Below, piece after piece: positions 1-8,295 of a DNA stretch of 64,000 bases. How positions within the stretch are numbered: position 1 is the first letter of the stretch; each line of letters opens with the position of its first letter. The position numbers were made by a program, and so were the translations under genes. Source of the stretch: Bacillus sp. E(2018) (GTDB lineage: Bacteria > Bacillota > Bacilli > Bacillales > Fictibacillaceae); contig NZ_SCOL01000001.1 of NCBI RefSeq assembly GCF_005503015.1, forward strand, positions 1,364,001 through 1,428,000, read 5' to 3'. The notes under the pieces are model-generated. The model saw only the letters and a program-made list of their open reading frames with translations, had not been told where the DNA came from and searched no databases.

Positions 1-930
1 TGCGATCTCTTTGATGCGTTGAGCAATTAGATCTACTCCTTTTGCTACGACTACTGGAGCATCCATGCTGTTATCGTCATACTTCAAGCAGATTGCGTAA
101 TGTGTAGGGTTTGTGATGATAACATCTGCCTTAGGTACTTCTTGCATCATTCGCCTCATAGCCATCTGTCTTTGTTTTTCCTTGATCTTCCCTTTAATCT
201 TAGGATCACCTTCAGATTTTTTGTATTCGTCCTTGATATCTTGTTTCGACATCCTAATATTTTTTTCAAAATCGTATTTTTGGTACATATAGTCAAGAAA
301 CGCAAGAAAAAGTAAAACGAGTGAAGCGGCAAAGCCCATCTTGACCGCAAGTCCTCCGAATACAGGAAGTGACGATTCAATACTCACTAAGCTCATTCTT
401 AAATAAATATCTCGCTCACTCCAAAGGATAAAAAATGTTACACCACCGATTAGTAGAATCTTAAGCATTGATTTAGATAGTTCAACAAGAGCCCTCACTG
501 AGTAGATTCGTTTAAATCCAGATAATGGATTGATTCGTTCAAGTTTCATCTGAATCGCTTCTGTTGATAATAAAAAACCAACTTGCAAATAGTTTCCTAA
601 GACTCCAGCGATCATAGCCGCAATCATTACAGGTGCTATGATGATAGCGACTTCAAGCGAAAGCTCCCAAAACAGTTTAGGAATACTAGATTCCGTAACA
701 TCATAAAGCAGTTTTTTATCTAGACTATAAGCGAAGAGGTGAAGCAATCTTTGCCCCATCCAACTCCCCATAAAGGATAGAAACATAACGGATGCAAACA
801 GCACTAGTGCAGCATTGATGTCAGCACTTTTGGCTACTTGTCCTTTTTTTCTGCTTTCCTGCCTTTTTTTTGGTGTTGCTTTCTCCGTTTTTTCTCCTGA
901 AAAGTATTGTAGATTGATCGGATATCTCAT
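1..930 (-). CDS. flhB: flagellar export switch protein FlhB (3' end cut by window)
   Basis: FlhB sits in the inner membrane as part of the flagellar type III export gate and switches export from rod/hook to filament substrates after cleaving itself. The first 310 codons are visible. They begin with an Arg/Lys-rich stretch (PKKRQESRKKGQ), continue with several hydrophobic segments, and reach the autocleavage motif NPTH at about residues 274-277. The remaining FlhB-C domain lies outside the window. The ATG at 930 has only a weak AGGGG upstream and starts 4 bases after the fliR stop, so translation is probably coupled. The residues after NPTH read YAICL, slightly different from the common YAVAL. 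Identity is certain from motif and position. Confidence 0.96.
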   Translation of the reverse strand, partial: MRYPINLQYFSGEKTEKATPKKRQESRKKGQVAKSADINAALVLFASVMFLSFMGSWMGQRLLHLFAYSLDKKLLYDVTESSIPKLFWELSLEVAIIIAPVMIAAMIAGVLGNYLQVGFLLSTEAIQMKLERINPLSGFKRIYSVRALVELSKSMLKILLIGGVTFFILWSERDIYLRMSLVSIESSLPVFGGLAVKMGFAASLVLLFLAFLDYMYQKYDFEKNIRMSKQDIKDEYKKSEGDPKIKGKIKEKQRQMAMRRMMQEVPKADVIITNPTHYAICLKYDDNSMDAPVVVAKGVDLIAQRIKEIA

Positions 931-934
931 CGAC

Positions 935-1705
935 TTAAGCCCCTAACAATTCCATTAAGTTAATCATGCTGTCACGCATCTGATCGACCAGCATCTGAAC
1001 AGATACAAAGAATGCGGGCATTACGACTAAAAACAATACGAGAGCAATTAAGATCTTGACCGGCAGACCGATAACAAAGATGTTCATCTGCGGTACGGTT
1101 CTGGCTACGATCCCAAGTGCAAGGTCGGCTAAAAACAACGTGCCCACGATAGGAATCGCCATCTGAAGAGCAACTAAGAACATACCTGAGAACACACTTA
1201 GTACAAACTTCATGACCCCGCCATCTCCAAAATTTGATATAGCCGAATCAATGGGTAAAAATTGATAACTATAAAAGATTCCATCAAGTAACATGTGATG
1301 TGCATCTGTTGCAAGCAAGAAAAGAATCGCAAACGTATACAGATATCTCCCCATCAAGGGTGTCTGGATACCTGTTTGCGGATCGAACACATTCGCGATC
1401 GCAAAACCCATCTGTAGATCAATAAATCCGCCGGCAACTTGAATCGCGTAGAAAACGATCGCAGCAATAAATCCGATTGTTAGTCCTACCATTGCTTCTT
1501 TAATAATTAATAGAAAAAATGTAGCATCCAACGGAATTGGTTTTGGATCAACTGCGTACAACATGATCCAGGATAAAAATAACGATAATCCGATTTTATG
1601 CATCACAGGTAAATTTTTATTGGAAAACACAGGAATTGTTAAGAAAAATGCCGATACTCTAGTTAGGATTAATAAAAAAGCAGGGAAAGCCACTACATCT
1701 ACCAT
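935..1705 (-). CDS. fliR: flagellar export gate protein FliR
   Basis: FliR is a polytopic inner-membrane protein of the flagellar type III export gate, assembled with FliP and FliQ. The 256-residue product has the usual family length of about 255-260. It is almost entirely hydrophobic with about six membrane segments, and contains the conserved run GFIDLQMGFAIANVFDPQTG near residue 100. It lies 4 bases after fliQ and 4 bases before flhB, as expected for co-translated export genes. The ATG at 1705 fits the homologue N terminus, which begins directly with the first membrane helix. Confidence 0.97.
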   Translation of the reverse strand: MVDVVAFPAFLLILTRVSAFFLTIPVFSNKNLPVMHKIGLSLFLSWIMLYAVDPKPIPLDATFFLLIIKEAMVGLTIGFIAAIVFYAIQVAGGFIDLQMGFAIANVFDPQTGIQTPLMGRYLYTFAILFLLATDAHHMLLDGIFYSYQFLPIDSAISNFGDGGVMKFVLSVFSGMFLVALQMAIPIVGTLFLADLALGIVARTVPQMNIFVIGLPVKILIALVLFLVVMPAFFVSVQMLVDQMRDSMINLMELLGA

Positions 1706-1709
1706 TTCA

Positions 1710-1979
1710 TCATCCTATATAAGTGTGTAAATTTTGGAAGATATTTGATGTGAAACCTAGGATTTGAGAAAGCATCCACGGCCCAAAAAACACGAGTCCT
1801 ACTAACACGGCAACAATCTTTGGTATAAATGCAAGTGTTTGTTCCTGAATCTGTGTTGTTGCTTGAAATATACTGACGATTAAACCTACGATCAGGGCTA
1901 ATAACATGAGCGGACCGCACAAAAGCAAGGTCATGTATACCCCTTTTTCTGCTAAAGAAATTACAAATTGAGAATCCAT
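1710..1979 (-). CDS. fliQ: flagellar export gate protein FliQ
   Basis: FliQ is a small two-helix membrane protein of the flagellar export gate. The product is 89 residues, exactly the family size. Two hydrophobic segments (about residues 16-38 and 54-76) flank the conserved loop IFQATTQIQEQTLAFIPK. It lies between fliP and fliR with short spacers. Nothing unusual is seen. Confidence 0.97.
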   Translation of the reverse strand: MDSQFVISLAEKGVYMTLLLCGPLMLLALIVGLIVSIFQATTQIQEQTLAFIPKIVAVLVGLVFFGPWMLSQILGFTSNIFQNLHTYIG

Positions 1980-1992
1980 GTTTCCACCTGCC

Positions 1993-2673
1993 CTAATAGC
2001 TTAATAGCAATGATTTTACGATGAGGTACCAGCCATCAACCAGTACGAATAACAAGATCTTAAATGGCAGTGATATCATAACGGGCGGCAGCATCATCAT
2101 CCCCATAGCCATTAAAATAGACGCAACGACCATATCAATGATCAAGAACGGTACAAATATCATGAATCCAATCTGGAAAGCTGTCTTTAGCTCACTTATG
2201 GCAAACGCAGGAACAAGTGTCGTTAACGGAATATCTTTAATACTTTCGGGCTTTTTTGCACCTGAATATTCCATAAAAAGCATAAGATCTTTCTGACGTG
2301 TATGTTTCGCCATGAACTCTTTGATCGGAAGACTTCCTTTATCAAATGCTTCTTCTTGAGAGATTTCACCTTTTACTAAAGGCTGTACCGCTTCTTTGTT
2401 TACCTCATGCATCACTGGTGCCATGATAAAGAAAGTTAAGAACAAAGCAATTCCAATCAAAACTTGGTTTGGCGGCATCTGCTGTGTTGCTAGTGAAGTT
2501 CTAACAAAAGATAAGACAATGATAATCCTCGTAAAACAAGTCATAAGAATTAAGATACTTGGAGCAAGCGAAAGGACTGTTAAAAGCAGCAACAGCTGAA
2601 TCGTAGTTTCCATGTTCGCTGGATCACTATTATTAATAAAATCCAAGTCTAATCCAGGAATAAATTCATTCAT
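1993..2673 (-). CDS. fliP: flagellar export gate protein FliP
   Basis: FliP forms the core of the flagellar type III export gate in the cytoplasmic membrane. The 226-residue product carries the family signatures FTRIIIVLSFVRTSLATQ (about residues 46-63) and MMMLPPVMISLPFKI near the C terminus, with four hydrophobic segments. The start overlaps the fliO stop by 8 bases. Length and N terminus match the B. subtilis protein closely, so the ATG at 2673 is accepted. Confidence 0.97.
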   Translation of the reverse strand: MNEFIPGLDLDFINNSDPANMETTIQLLLLLTVLSLAPSILILMTCFTRIIIVLSFVRTSLATQQMPPNQVLIGIALFLTFFIMAPVMHEVNKEAVQPLVKGEISQEEAFDKGSLPIKEFMAKHTRQKDLMLFMEYSGAKKPESIKDIPLTTLVPAFAISELKTAFQIGFMIFVPFLIIDMVVASILMAMGMMMLPPVMISLPFKILLFVLVDGWYLIVKSLLLSY

Positions 2674-3337
2674 GATGTTTCCCTTTCTCTAGCACTCTCT
2701 GAAGTTCTTTTTGCTGATTCTTCTTATCTTGAACGATCGATTGCAGCATAGTCTTAAAAGATTGCGTCTGATCTTTTGTATCAGCTGGTCTTGTTTCATT
2801 GGAAGTCTTACTAGACTCTTCGGTTCTACTTTTCAGCCATTTTTGTTTCAATTGGTTCGTCATCGTTGAAACGTTTTGGGATGGACGCTGATCGAGCATC
2901 ATCTGAACTTCATCTTCATTGGTAATCTCTTTTAGAAGTGTTACCGAATCTCCAACACCTACTACCAAGACAGAATTACCTGTTTTGATCAGTTGTACGG
3001 AACGATTCTGTCCGATTCCGATGCCTCCCAAAGACTGAAGATTTTTTCCATCTTGAAAACTGACAGATTTTCTTTGAATAAAACGTAAAACCAAAAACAA
3101 GATCGCTAGAACAATTCCAAGCATAAACACGAGCTTGACGAGCATCATAAATGTGCTTTCACTCTTAGAATCGACAGGGCTGTTATCTGCTGGTGCTTTT
3201 TCTTTCTCGCCCTTTTGATCTGAGTTATTTATGGTGTCATAAACACTTTTCCCTGAACTGCTGCCTTCCGCTTGTACACTAAATGGTACAAGCGCAAGAC
3301 AAACTGCTGCAAAAAGACTAATTAACCATCGATACAT
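2666..3337 (-). CDS. fliO: flagellar biosynthesis protein FliO (FliZ)
   Basis: FliO (called FliZ in B. subtilis) helps assemble the FliP ring of the export gate. The 223-residue product has an N-terminal signal peptide (hydrophobic residues 5-21 ending near VQAEG). A polar extracytoplasmic linker follows, then one membrane helix at about residues 63-83 (MMLVKLVFMLGIVLAILFLV), and finally a basic cytoplasmic domain with a short beta-rich region (GIGQNRSVQLIKTGNSVLVV) and a charged tail. This is the typical layout of the family. It overlaps fliP by 8 bases and starts 6 bases after the cheY stop. Confidence 0.93.
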   Translation of the reverse strand: MYRWLISLFAAVCLALVPFSVQAEGSSSGKSVYDTINNSDQKGEKEKAPADNSPVDSKSESTFMMLVKLVFMLGIVLAILFLVLRFIQRKSVSFQDGKNLQSLGGIGIGQNRSVQLIKTGNSVLVVGVGDSVTLLKEITNEDEVQMMLDQRPSQNVSTMTNQLKQKWLKSRTEESSKTSNETRPADTKDQTQSFKTMLQSIVQDKKNQQKELQRVLEKGKHHE

Positions 3338-3343
3338 GTATGC

Positions 3344-3706
3344 TTATCCTAAAGTTTTCTTAATCGCTTCAATTACACGGTCAGCTGCAAACGGCTTAAC
3401 GATAAAGTCTTTTGCTCCAGCTTGGATCGCATCGATTACCATCGCCTGCTGTCCCATCGCTGAACACATGATGATCTTTGCTTCAGGGTTCGTTTTCTTG
3501 ATCTCTTTCAAAGCTGAAATACCGTCCATCTCTGGCATCGTAATATCCATCGTAACAAGATCTGGTTTTAACTCCTGGAATTTCTCGATCGCTTGCGCTC
3601 CGTCTGCTGCTTCACCTACAACATCAAATCCATTCTTAACTAAAATATCCTTGATCATCATTCTCATAAATGCTGCATCATCAACAACTAAAATACGTTC
3701 TCCCAT
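3344..3706 (-). CDS. cheY: chemotaxis response regulator CheY
   Basis: CheY is a single-domain response regulator. Phosphorylated by CheA, it binds the FliM/FliY switch and changes the direction of flagellar rotation. The 120-residue receiver domain shows the acidic pair D9-D10, the phosphoacceptor D54 in VTMDITMPEMDG, and the conserved Lys in IVKPF near residue 104. The gene lies directly after fliY, whose product is the CheY-P phosphatase, inside the fla/che operon. Confidence 0.97.
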   Translation of the reverse strand: MGERILVVDDAAFMRMMIKDILVKNGFDVVGEAADGAQAIEKFQELKPDLVTMDITMPEMDGISALKEIKKTNPEAKIIMCSAMGQQAMVIDAIQAGAKDFIVKPFAADRVIEAIKKTLG

Positions 3707-3724
3707 TTCACTTACCTCCGATAA

Positions 3725-4861
3725 TTATTTCAATTTTTCTAAACGATCACGCTGACTTAAAATTTCAGTTACACGTACTCCGAAGTTCTCATCGATTACA
3801 ACAACCTCGCCTTTTGCGATCATCTTTTGATTAACAAAGATATCAACTGGTTCACCAGCAAGTTTATCGAGCTCTACGATTGAACCTTGAGACATTTCTA
3901 AAATATCTTTAATCGTTTTTTTCGTTCTTCCTAGCTCTACTGTTACTTGAAGTGGAATGTCTAACAGCATGTCTAAATTCTTCGTATCTCTTTGATTCGT
4001 CTCATAATCTCCAAAGTCAGAAAAGCTTGCTGGCTGAATGGAAACATCTCTCATCTGCGATTGATATGCAGGCTGAGGATCATTTCTTGGTTCACTATGA
4101 ACACGTTCTTGATAAGAATCTACCGGTAGAGATGGTGGAGACACTTCTTCATGAGGTGTATAATCAGCAACCGGCTCTTTTTCAACAACTGGTTCAGGAT
4201 TCATCAACTTATGTACAAGGTCCTTTGAGAACTCAGCATCAATGAGCTGCATGATATTTGAATCAATCAGTTCACCCACTTTAAGTCGGAATGAAACTTT
4301 AACTAGTATCTCTTCATCAGGAATCAAACTCGTGTTTGATTCAATATCTAGAAAATCAATTTTAGGTGGAGAGATATCTACTTTTTTATTAAAGATCGTA
4401 GACATCGATGTGGAAGCGGATCCCATCATCTGATTCATCGCTTCACCAACAGCACTTAATTGCAATTCTCCAAAATCCGGAGAAGGATTTGTGCCTTCAC
4501 CGCCAAGCATCAAGTCTGCAATGATCTGTGCATCTGTTTTACGGATCACTAACAAGTTAGCTCCTTCGATACCTTCTGTGTATGTAACTTGAACCGCAAC
4601 ATGCGGAATCGGAAACTCATCTTTCAACTCGGTGCGTTTCACGACGGTTACTGTTGGCGTCGTAATATCTACCTTTTGATTTAACAGAGTGGATAGTGCT
4701 GTTGCAGCACTTCCAAATGAGATGTTTCCGATCTCACCTAACGCATCTCGTTCGATCGATGATAGGTATTCTTCGGTTTCGGTCGCTCCGGACGAGGAAG
4801 GACTTCCACCATTCAACAAAGCATCAATTTCGTCTTGTGAAAGCATATCTCCACTTACCAT
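3725..4861 (-). CDS. fliY: flagellar motor switch phosphatase FliY
   Basis: FliY is the Gram-positive motor-switch protein that joins a FliN function to CheY-P phosphatase activity. The 378-residue product begins with a CheY-binding segment resembling the FliM N terminus (MLSQDEIDALLNGG). It continues with a CheC-like region carrying two phosphatase-type motifs (LGEIGNISFGSAATALS and LSAVGEAMNQMMGSASTS), then a Pro/Glu-rich linker at about 225-290, and ends with a FliN/SpoA domain (LDIPLQVTVELGRTKKTI to the C terminus). It overlaps the end of fliM by 7 bases. The ATG at 4861 has GGAGG ten bases upstream; a second ATG five codons in is possible. Confidence 0.96.
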   Translation of the reverse strand: MVSGDMLSQDEIDALLNGGSPSSSGATETEEYLSSIERDALGEIGNISFGSAATALSTLLNQKVDITTPTVTVVKRTELKDEFPIPHVAVQVTYTEGIEGANLLVIRKTDAQIIADLMLGGEGTNPSPDFGELQLSAVGEAMNQMMGSASTSMSTIFNKKVDISPPKIDFLDIESNTSLIPDEEILVKVSFRLKVGELIDSNIMQLIDAEFSKDLVHKLMNPEPVVEKEPVADYTPHEEVSPPSLPVDSYQERVHSEPRNDPQPAYQSQMRDVSIQPASFSDFGDYETNQRDTKNLDMLLDIPLQVTVELGRTKKTIKDILEMSQGSIVELDKLAGEPVDIFVNQKMIAKGEVVVIDENFGVRVTEILSQRDRLEKLK

Positions 4862-5847
4862 TGATCCTCATCCTCCTTAATGGTTTCGATAATTTGAACG
4901 GCTAACTTTTTCTTCACCTTCCCGGGTTGACCATAGAACTTCGGATTGTTTTCCACTTTTATCACGAGCGGTTGATTAATTCGTTGATCTAATTCAATAC
5001 AGTCACCGATAGATAAATTCAGAAACTCCTCGATCGACATGTCTGAAGATCCTAACTCAACTTTAAAAGGTAAGAAGGCGTTCTTAATCTTTTGTTCAAT
5101 AAATTCGGTCTCTCCTGGAATTCGTGTTTTCTTTTTATTCTGCATCCAATGATGAACAGAAAGCTTCGGAATGATCGGTTCTATGACAACATGTGGTAAG
5201 CAGATATTAATCATTCCGCTCGTTTCACCAATCGTCGTATTCAGTGAGATCACGACTACCGTTTCGTTCGGAGAAACCATTTGTAAAAATTGTGGATTCA
5301 CTTCCAAATCGAGCATGAACGGCTCCAGTTCGATGACACTTGTCCATGCTTCTTTAAAACTATCAAGTGTGTTTTCAAATAACTGATTCATGATTCTCGT
5401 CTCGATCTCAGTTAAATTCTCGATCTTATTCATGCCAGCCCCGCTGCCACCCATCACTCGATCAAGCATGGCATATGCGATATTCGGATTAACTTCCATT
5501 AAAATTCGTCCTTCAAACGGATGTGCTTCAAACACATTCAACAGCGTCATCTTTGGAACAGAACGGATGAATTCCTCGTACGGAAGCTGATCAACAGACG
5601 CAACACCGATCTGGACGTACGTTCTAAGCTGGGCTGAAAAGTAAGTCGTTAGGAGTCTTGCAAAGTTTTCATGCAATCTCGTTAAACTGCGAATCTGCTC
5701 TTTTGAAAAACGTAGGGCTCTTTTAAAATCGTAAACTTTAACCTTATTCTCTGACTCTTCCTTTTTTAGCTCTTCTGCATCCATCTCTCCTGTGGAAAGG
5801 GCGGAGAGAAGAGCATCTATTTCGTTCTGTGACAAAACATCAACCAA
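4855..5847 (-). CDS. fliM: flagellar motor switch protein FliM
   Basis: FliM forms the middle of the C ring and binds CheY-P through its N terminus. The 330-residue product opens with VDVLSQNEIDALLSAL, the CheY-P-binding segment, followed by the GGSGAGMNKIENLT-containing middle domain and a C-terminal SpoA domain. I place the start at TTG 5847: AGAGGTGA lies 6 bases upstream and the N terminus then matches B. subtilis FliM. The longer frame beginning with GTG at 5856 would put its start codon inside that ribosome binding site. It is followed by fliY with a 7-base overlap. Confidence 0.95.
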   Translation of the reverse strand: MVDVLSQNEIDALLSALSTGEMDAEELKKEESENKVKVYDFKRALRFSKEQIRSLTRLHENFARLLTTYFSAQLRTYVQIGVASVDQLPYEEFIRSVPKMTLLNVFEAHPFEGRILMEVNPNIAYAMLDRVMGGSGAGMNKIENLTEIETRIMNQLFENTLDSFKEAWTSVIELEPFMLDLEVNPQFLQMVSPNETVVVISLNTTIGETSGMINICLPHVVIEPIIPKLSVHHWMQNKKKTRIPGETEFIEQKIKNAFLPFKVELGSSDMSIEEFLNLSIGDCIELDQRINQPLVIKVENNPKFYGQPGKVKKKLAVQIIETIKEDEDQW

Positions 5848-5881
5848 GAGTCTCACCTCTTTTCATGCCGTTTATAGTGAA

Positions 5882-6310
5882 TTATTGTATGATCTTTTGA
5901 GTTGTGTAGACTCTGACTACTTTCCCATCTTGCATAACCTTATTAATCTCTGTTTTTAGTTTGTCCTCAAGAGAGATCAGCCCTTGTTGGCCTGAAAGTT
6001 CTTCTGTTTTCTTGTTCGAGATCTCATAAATGATCAGGTTGTTCACTTGGAACAATCTTTTCTCAAGTTCGTGTTTAGCATCTTCATTATCCGCTTGAAT
6101 CTTGAACTGAATCTTCACATAAGATTGATCTGCAAGATTGGTTGTCATTTCATTGGTTTCGACCATCAGCTTGTCCAGCTCTTCTGCTGTAGGCTCAGAA
6201 GCTTCGGTCTTAGGTGAGAACTGCTTAAACCCGTAATATCCTGCTGCACCGATAAGACAGATCGCGACAAGCATGGACATCATGATCGTTACCGCTTTAT
6301 TTTTTCCCAA
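5882..6310 (-). CDS. fliL: flagellar basal-body protein FliL
   Basis: FliL is a single-pass membrane protein around the stator and basal body that affects motor torque and stator function. The product is 142 residues with a membrane helix at about residues 9-27 (TIMMSMLVAICLIGAAGYYG) and a periplasmic-side FliL domain. The start is TTG at 6310, with AAGGAGGG eight bases upstream, placed directly after the swrD stop codon with no spacer. That ribosome binding site lies inside the 3' end of swrD. Confidence 0.94.
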   Translation of the reverse strand: MGKNKAVTIMMSMLVAICLIGAAGYYGFKQFSPKTEASEPTAEELDKLMVETNEMTTNLADQSYVKIQFKIQADNEDAKHELEKRLFQVNNLIIYEISNKKTEELSGQQGLISLEDKLKTEINKVMQDGKVVRVYTTQKIIQ

Positions 6311-6523
6311 CTACAGACCCTCCTTTTTCTGACTTAGTGGCAATAGCGTAATCTTTCTATAAAACTCTGAGATTAGTTGAGCAACCTCTTCTTCACTTTC
6401 TTTAACAACAAACTTTTTGCCTGTAGTTAAAGTGATCGTAGTATCTGGAAAAGATTGAATCTGTTCGATATAGATCGCATTCAGCGTAAACGTATTGCCA
6501 TTTAGTTGTGTTACTAAAATCAT
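6311..6523 (-). CDS. swrD: FlbD-family swarming/flagellar protein SwrD
   Basis: This 70-residue protein belongs to the FlbD/SwrD (YlzI) family, which raises flagellar motor power during swarming in B. subtilis. The family core is seen in [20 protein letters not shown] and the following beta-rich stretch with [15 protein letters not shown]. The ATG at 6523 fits the family N terminus, but no Shine-Dalgarno sequence lies at the normal distance; a strong one (GGGAGGTAGGGG) sits about 30 bases upstream. It lies between flgE and fliL, the same place as in B. subtilis. Confidence 0.9.
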   Translation of the reverse strand: MILVTQLNGNTFTLNAIYIEQIQSFPDTTITLTTGKKFVVKESEEEVAQLISEFYRKITLLPLSQKKEGL

Positions 6524-6571
6524 GAGTTTCGGAGTTAAGCTGGTTACTGCTCACCCCTACCTCCCTTCACG

Positions 6572-7366
6572 TTAACGTTTTAAGTTCACTAGTTCTTGAA
6601 GGATCTCATCTGATGTTGTGATGATTCTTGTATTCGCTTGGAAACCACGCTGTGCAACAATCATCTCCGTGAACTCTTCAGATAAGTCCACGTTGGACAT
6701 TTCGAGAGCACCTGCTACTAATGTGCCAGCTCCGCCTGTTCCTGGAAGAGATGTCTCAGGAATACCTGAGTTTGTACTTGCTCGATATTCGTTGCTTCCA
6801 GCTTTCTCCAAGCCTTCACTATTATCGAATTTTGCAATTTGAATTTTCTTCGAAGTATCTAAAGTCCCTGTAGCAGATATAACACTTACAGTACCATCAG
6901 CACCTATACTAAAGCTTTTAGATGTACTATCAATATTTATCGGTGTTGTTGTACCAACAAGGTATTTACCATCTGAATTAACAATATTACCTGAACTATC
7001 CAAATAAAAATTTCCTGATCTCGTATATGTTGTTTCTCCATTTGACTGTAGTTGAAAGAACCCATCTCCTGAAATTCCTAAGTCAAGCGGACGTCCTGTT
7101 GTTTGCAAACTCCCTTGAGTATGAACAGTATCAATCGAAGCCAATTGTGATCCTAACCCTACTTGTTTTGGATTAACTCCACCTTTCCCAGCGGCACCTG
7201 TCGGAGCACTAGCCCCAGCAATCTGCTGACTCACAAGATCTTTAAACGTCGTACGGCCCTTCTTAAATCCGTACGTATTTACGTTTGCGATGTTATTACC
7301 GATTACATCTAGCTTCACCTGAAAGTTTTTCATACCACTGATTCCTGAATACATAGAACGTAACAT
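6572..7366 (-). CDS. flgE: flagellar hook protein FlgE
   Basis: FlgE polymerises into the flagellar hook. The 264-residue product equals the length of B. subtilis FlgE (formerly FlgG). It has the rod/hook N-terminal signature (GISGMKNFQVKLDVIGNNIANVNTYGFKKGR, residues 9-39, read in two parts), a middle domain beginning DLGISGDGFFQL, and the paired C-terminal helix VDLSEEFTEMIVAQRGFQANTR. Like rod proteins it has no cleavable signal and is exported by the flagellar apparatus. The family is close to FlgG; the operon position after flgD supports FlgE. Confidence 0.93.
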   Translation of the reverse strand: MLRSMYSGISGMKNFQVKLDVIGNNIANVNTYGFKKGRTTFKDLVSQQIAGASAPTGAAGKGGVNPKQVGLGSQLASIDTVHTQGSLQTTGRPLDLGISGDGFFQLQSNGETTYTRSGNFYLDSSGNIVNSDGKYLVGTTTPINIDSTSKSFSIGADGTVSVISATGTLDTSKKIQIAKFDNSEGLEKAGSNEYRASTNSGIPETSLPGTGGAGTLVAGALEMSNVDLSEEFTEMIVAQRGFQANTRIITTSDEILQELVNLKR

Positions 7367-7449
7367 TTGTTTTTATCTCCCTTACTTGGTTTATTAACTG
7401 CGTCTATCATTCGGCAGTTTAGTGAGCCTCCTGTAAAGGTCCAGCTCGT

Positions 7450-7824
7450 TTATTCGTCTATGACGATAGCACCATTGATGTTTGTAAAGATCTGAGATGT
7501 ACTTTCGTTTCGATCTAATGCTGTAATTACAGTTTGATTCGGCGCATTTACGACTAGCGTGACATTCTTCATGATCACTAATGAGTCTTTAATTCCTTTT
7601 CGGCCCGCTTCGATCATCTTTTCGCTTATCTTGTTCCAGCTTGTTTCTGATATCGAAATATCTCTATCTTGCAGTCTCTTTTGAGCGTGTTTACTAATAG
7701 TGAGTTGGTTTTTAAGCTCTTTGTGAAAAACGGACTGAAAAGATTGATCTGTTTTATTCTGCTGACGATGTTTCGGGTAAAGCATCGGTTGGTACAATTG
7801 ATGAGCGTGTATACGTTCGCTCAT
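7450..7824 (-). CDS. flagellar operon protein of the TIGR02530 type
   Basis: This 124-residue cytoplasmic protein sits between flgD and flgE. It resembles the short 'flagellar operon protein' family (TIGR02530) found at this place in several Bacillaceae and other Firmicutes. The most distinctive segment is SKHAQKRLQDRDISISE (about residues 48-64) followed by a beta-rich region (VTLVVNAPNQTVITALD). Its function is not known; proximity suggests a role in hook assembly or export. I chose the ATG at 7824 because AAGGAGTGG lies 7 bases upstream; a GTG three codons earlier would overlap that site. I do not recall this gene in the B. subtilis operon. Confidence 0.78.
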   Translation of the reverse strand: MSERIHAHQLYQPMLYPKHRQQNKTDQSFQSVFHKELKNQLTISKHAQKRLQDRDISISETSWNKISEKMIEAGRKGIKDSLVIMKNVTLVVNAPNQTVITALDRNESTSQIFTNINGAIVIDE

Positions 7825-7836
7825 GTCACCCACTCC

Positions 7837-8289
7837 TTACTTTGCCTGATCGGTTATTTTGATCACTTGGTAACTTGTGATCTTTGTTCCATCACTCATT
7901 TCCAACATGACAGATCCTTTTTCAAACAACACCGATTTCACTACAGCTTCTTTTTCTTCTATCTTTTTGTTACCTTCTGCATCAACGGTTTCTGTTTCGT
8001 AGGTTACTTGTTTACCGATCATCTGGCTTTGTTGTAATAATGAAGATTCTGTTTGAAACGATAGGAATTGCTGCATCGTTTGGTTCATGTTTGTCATCTG
8101 TTCTAGTGATGAAAAGCTTGCCATCTGTGCGATAAACTCACGGTCTTGCATCGGACTTGTAGGGTCTTGGTTTTGTAGCTGTGTGATTAAGATCTTTAAA
8201 AAATCATCTTTGCCTAAAATGTTTGAACCAGTTTGTTTTGTTTTTGCTTGATAATTTGAAAGCATCAGATCTTCAGAGATCTTGGTCAT
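7837..8289 (-). CDS. flgD: flagellar hook capping/scaffold protein FlgD
   Basis: FlgD caps the growing hook and is needed for FlgE polymerisation. The 150-residue product has the conserved N-terminal core [41 protein letters not shown] (about residues 24-64, read in parts) and a small C-terminal beta domain. It is shorter than enteric FlgD, as is normal for Bacillus. Two adjacent starts, GTG 8292 and ATG 8289, share the AAAGGTG site that overlaps the end of fliK; the ATG is preferred. Confidence 0.93.
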   Translation of the reverse strand: MTKISEDLMLSNYQAKTKQTGSNILGKDDFLKILITQLQNQDPTSPMQDREFIAQMASFSSLEQMTNMNQTMQQFLSFQTESSLLQQSQMIGKQVTYETETVDAEGNKKIEEKEAVVKSVLFEKGSVMLEMSDGTKITSYQVIKITDQAK

Positions 8290-8295
8290 CACTCA

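Noticed and set aside
4689..4905. Several plus-strand open frames antisense to the flagellar genes
   Set aside because: They are shadows of the strongly coding minus strand, without ribosome binding sites or recognisable domains.
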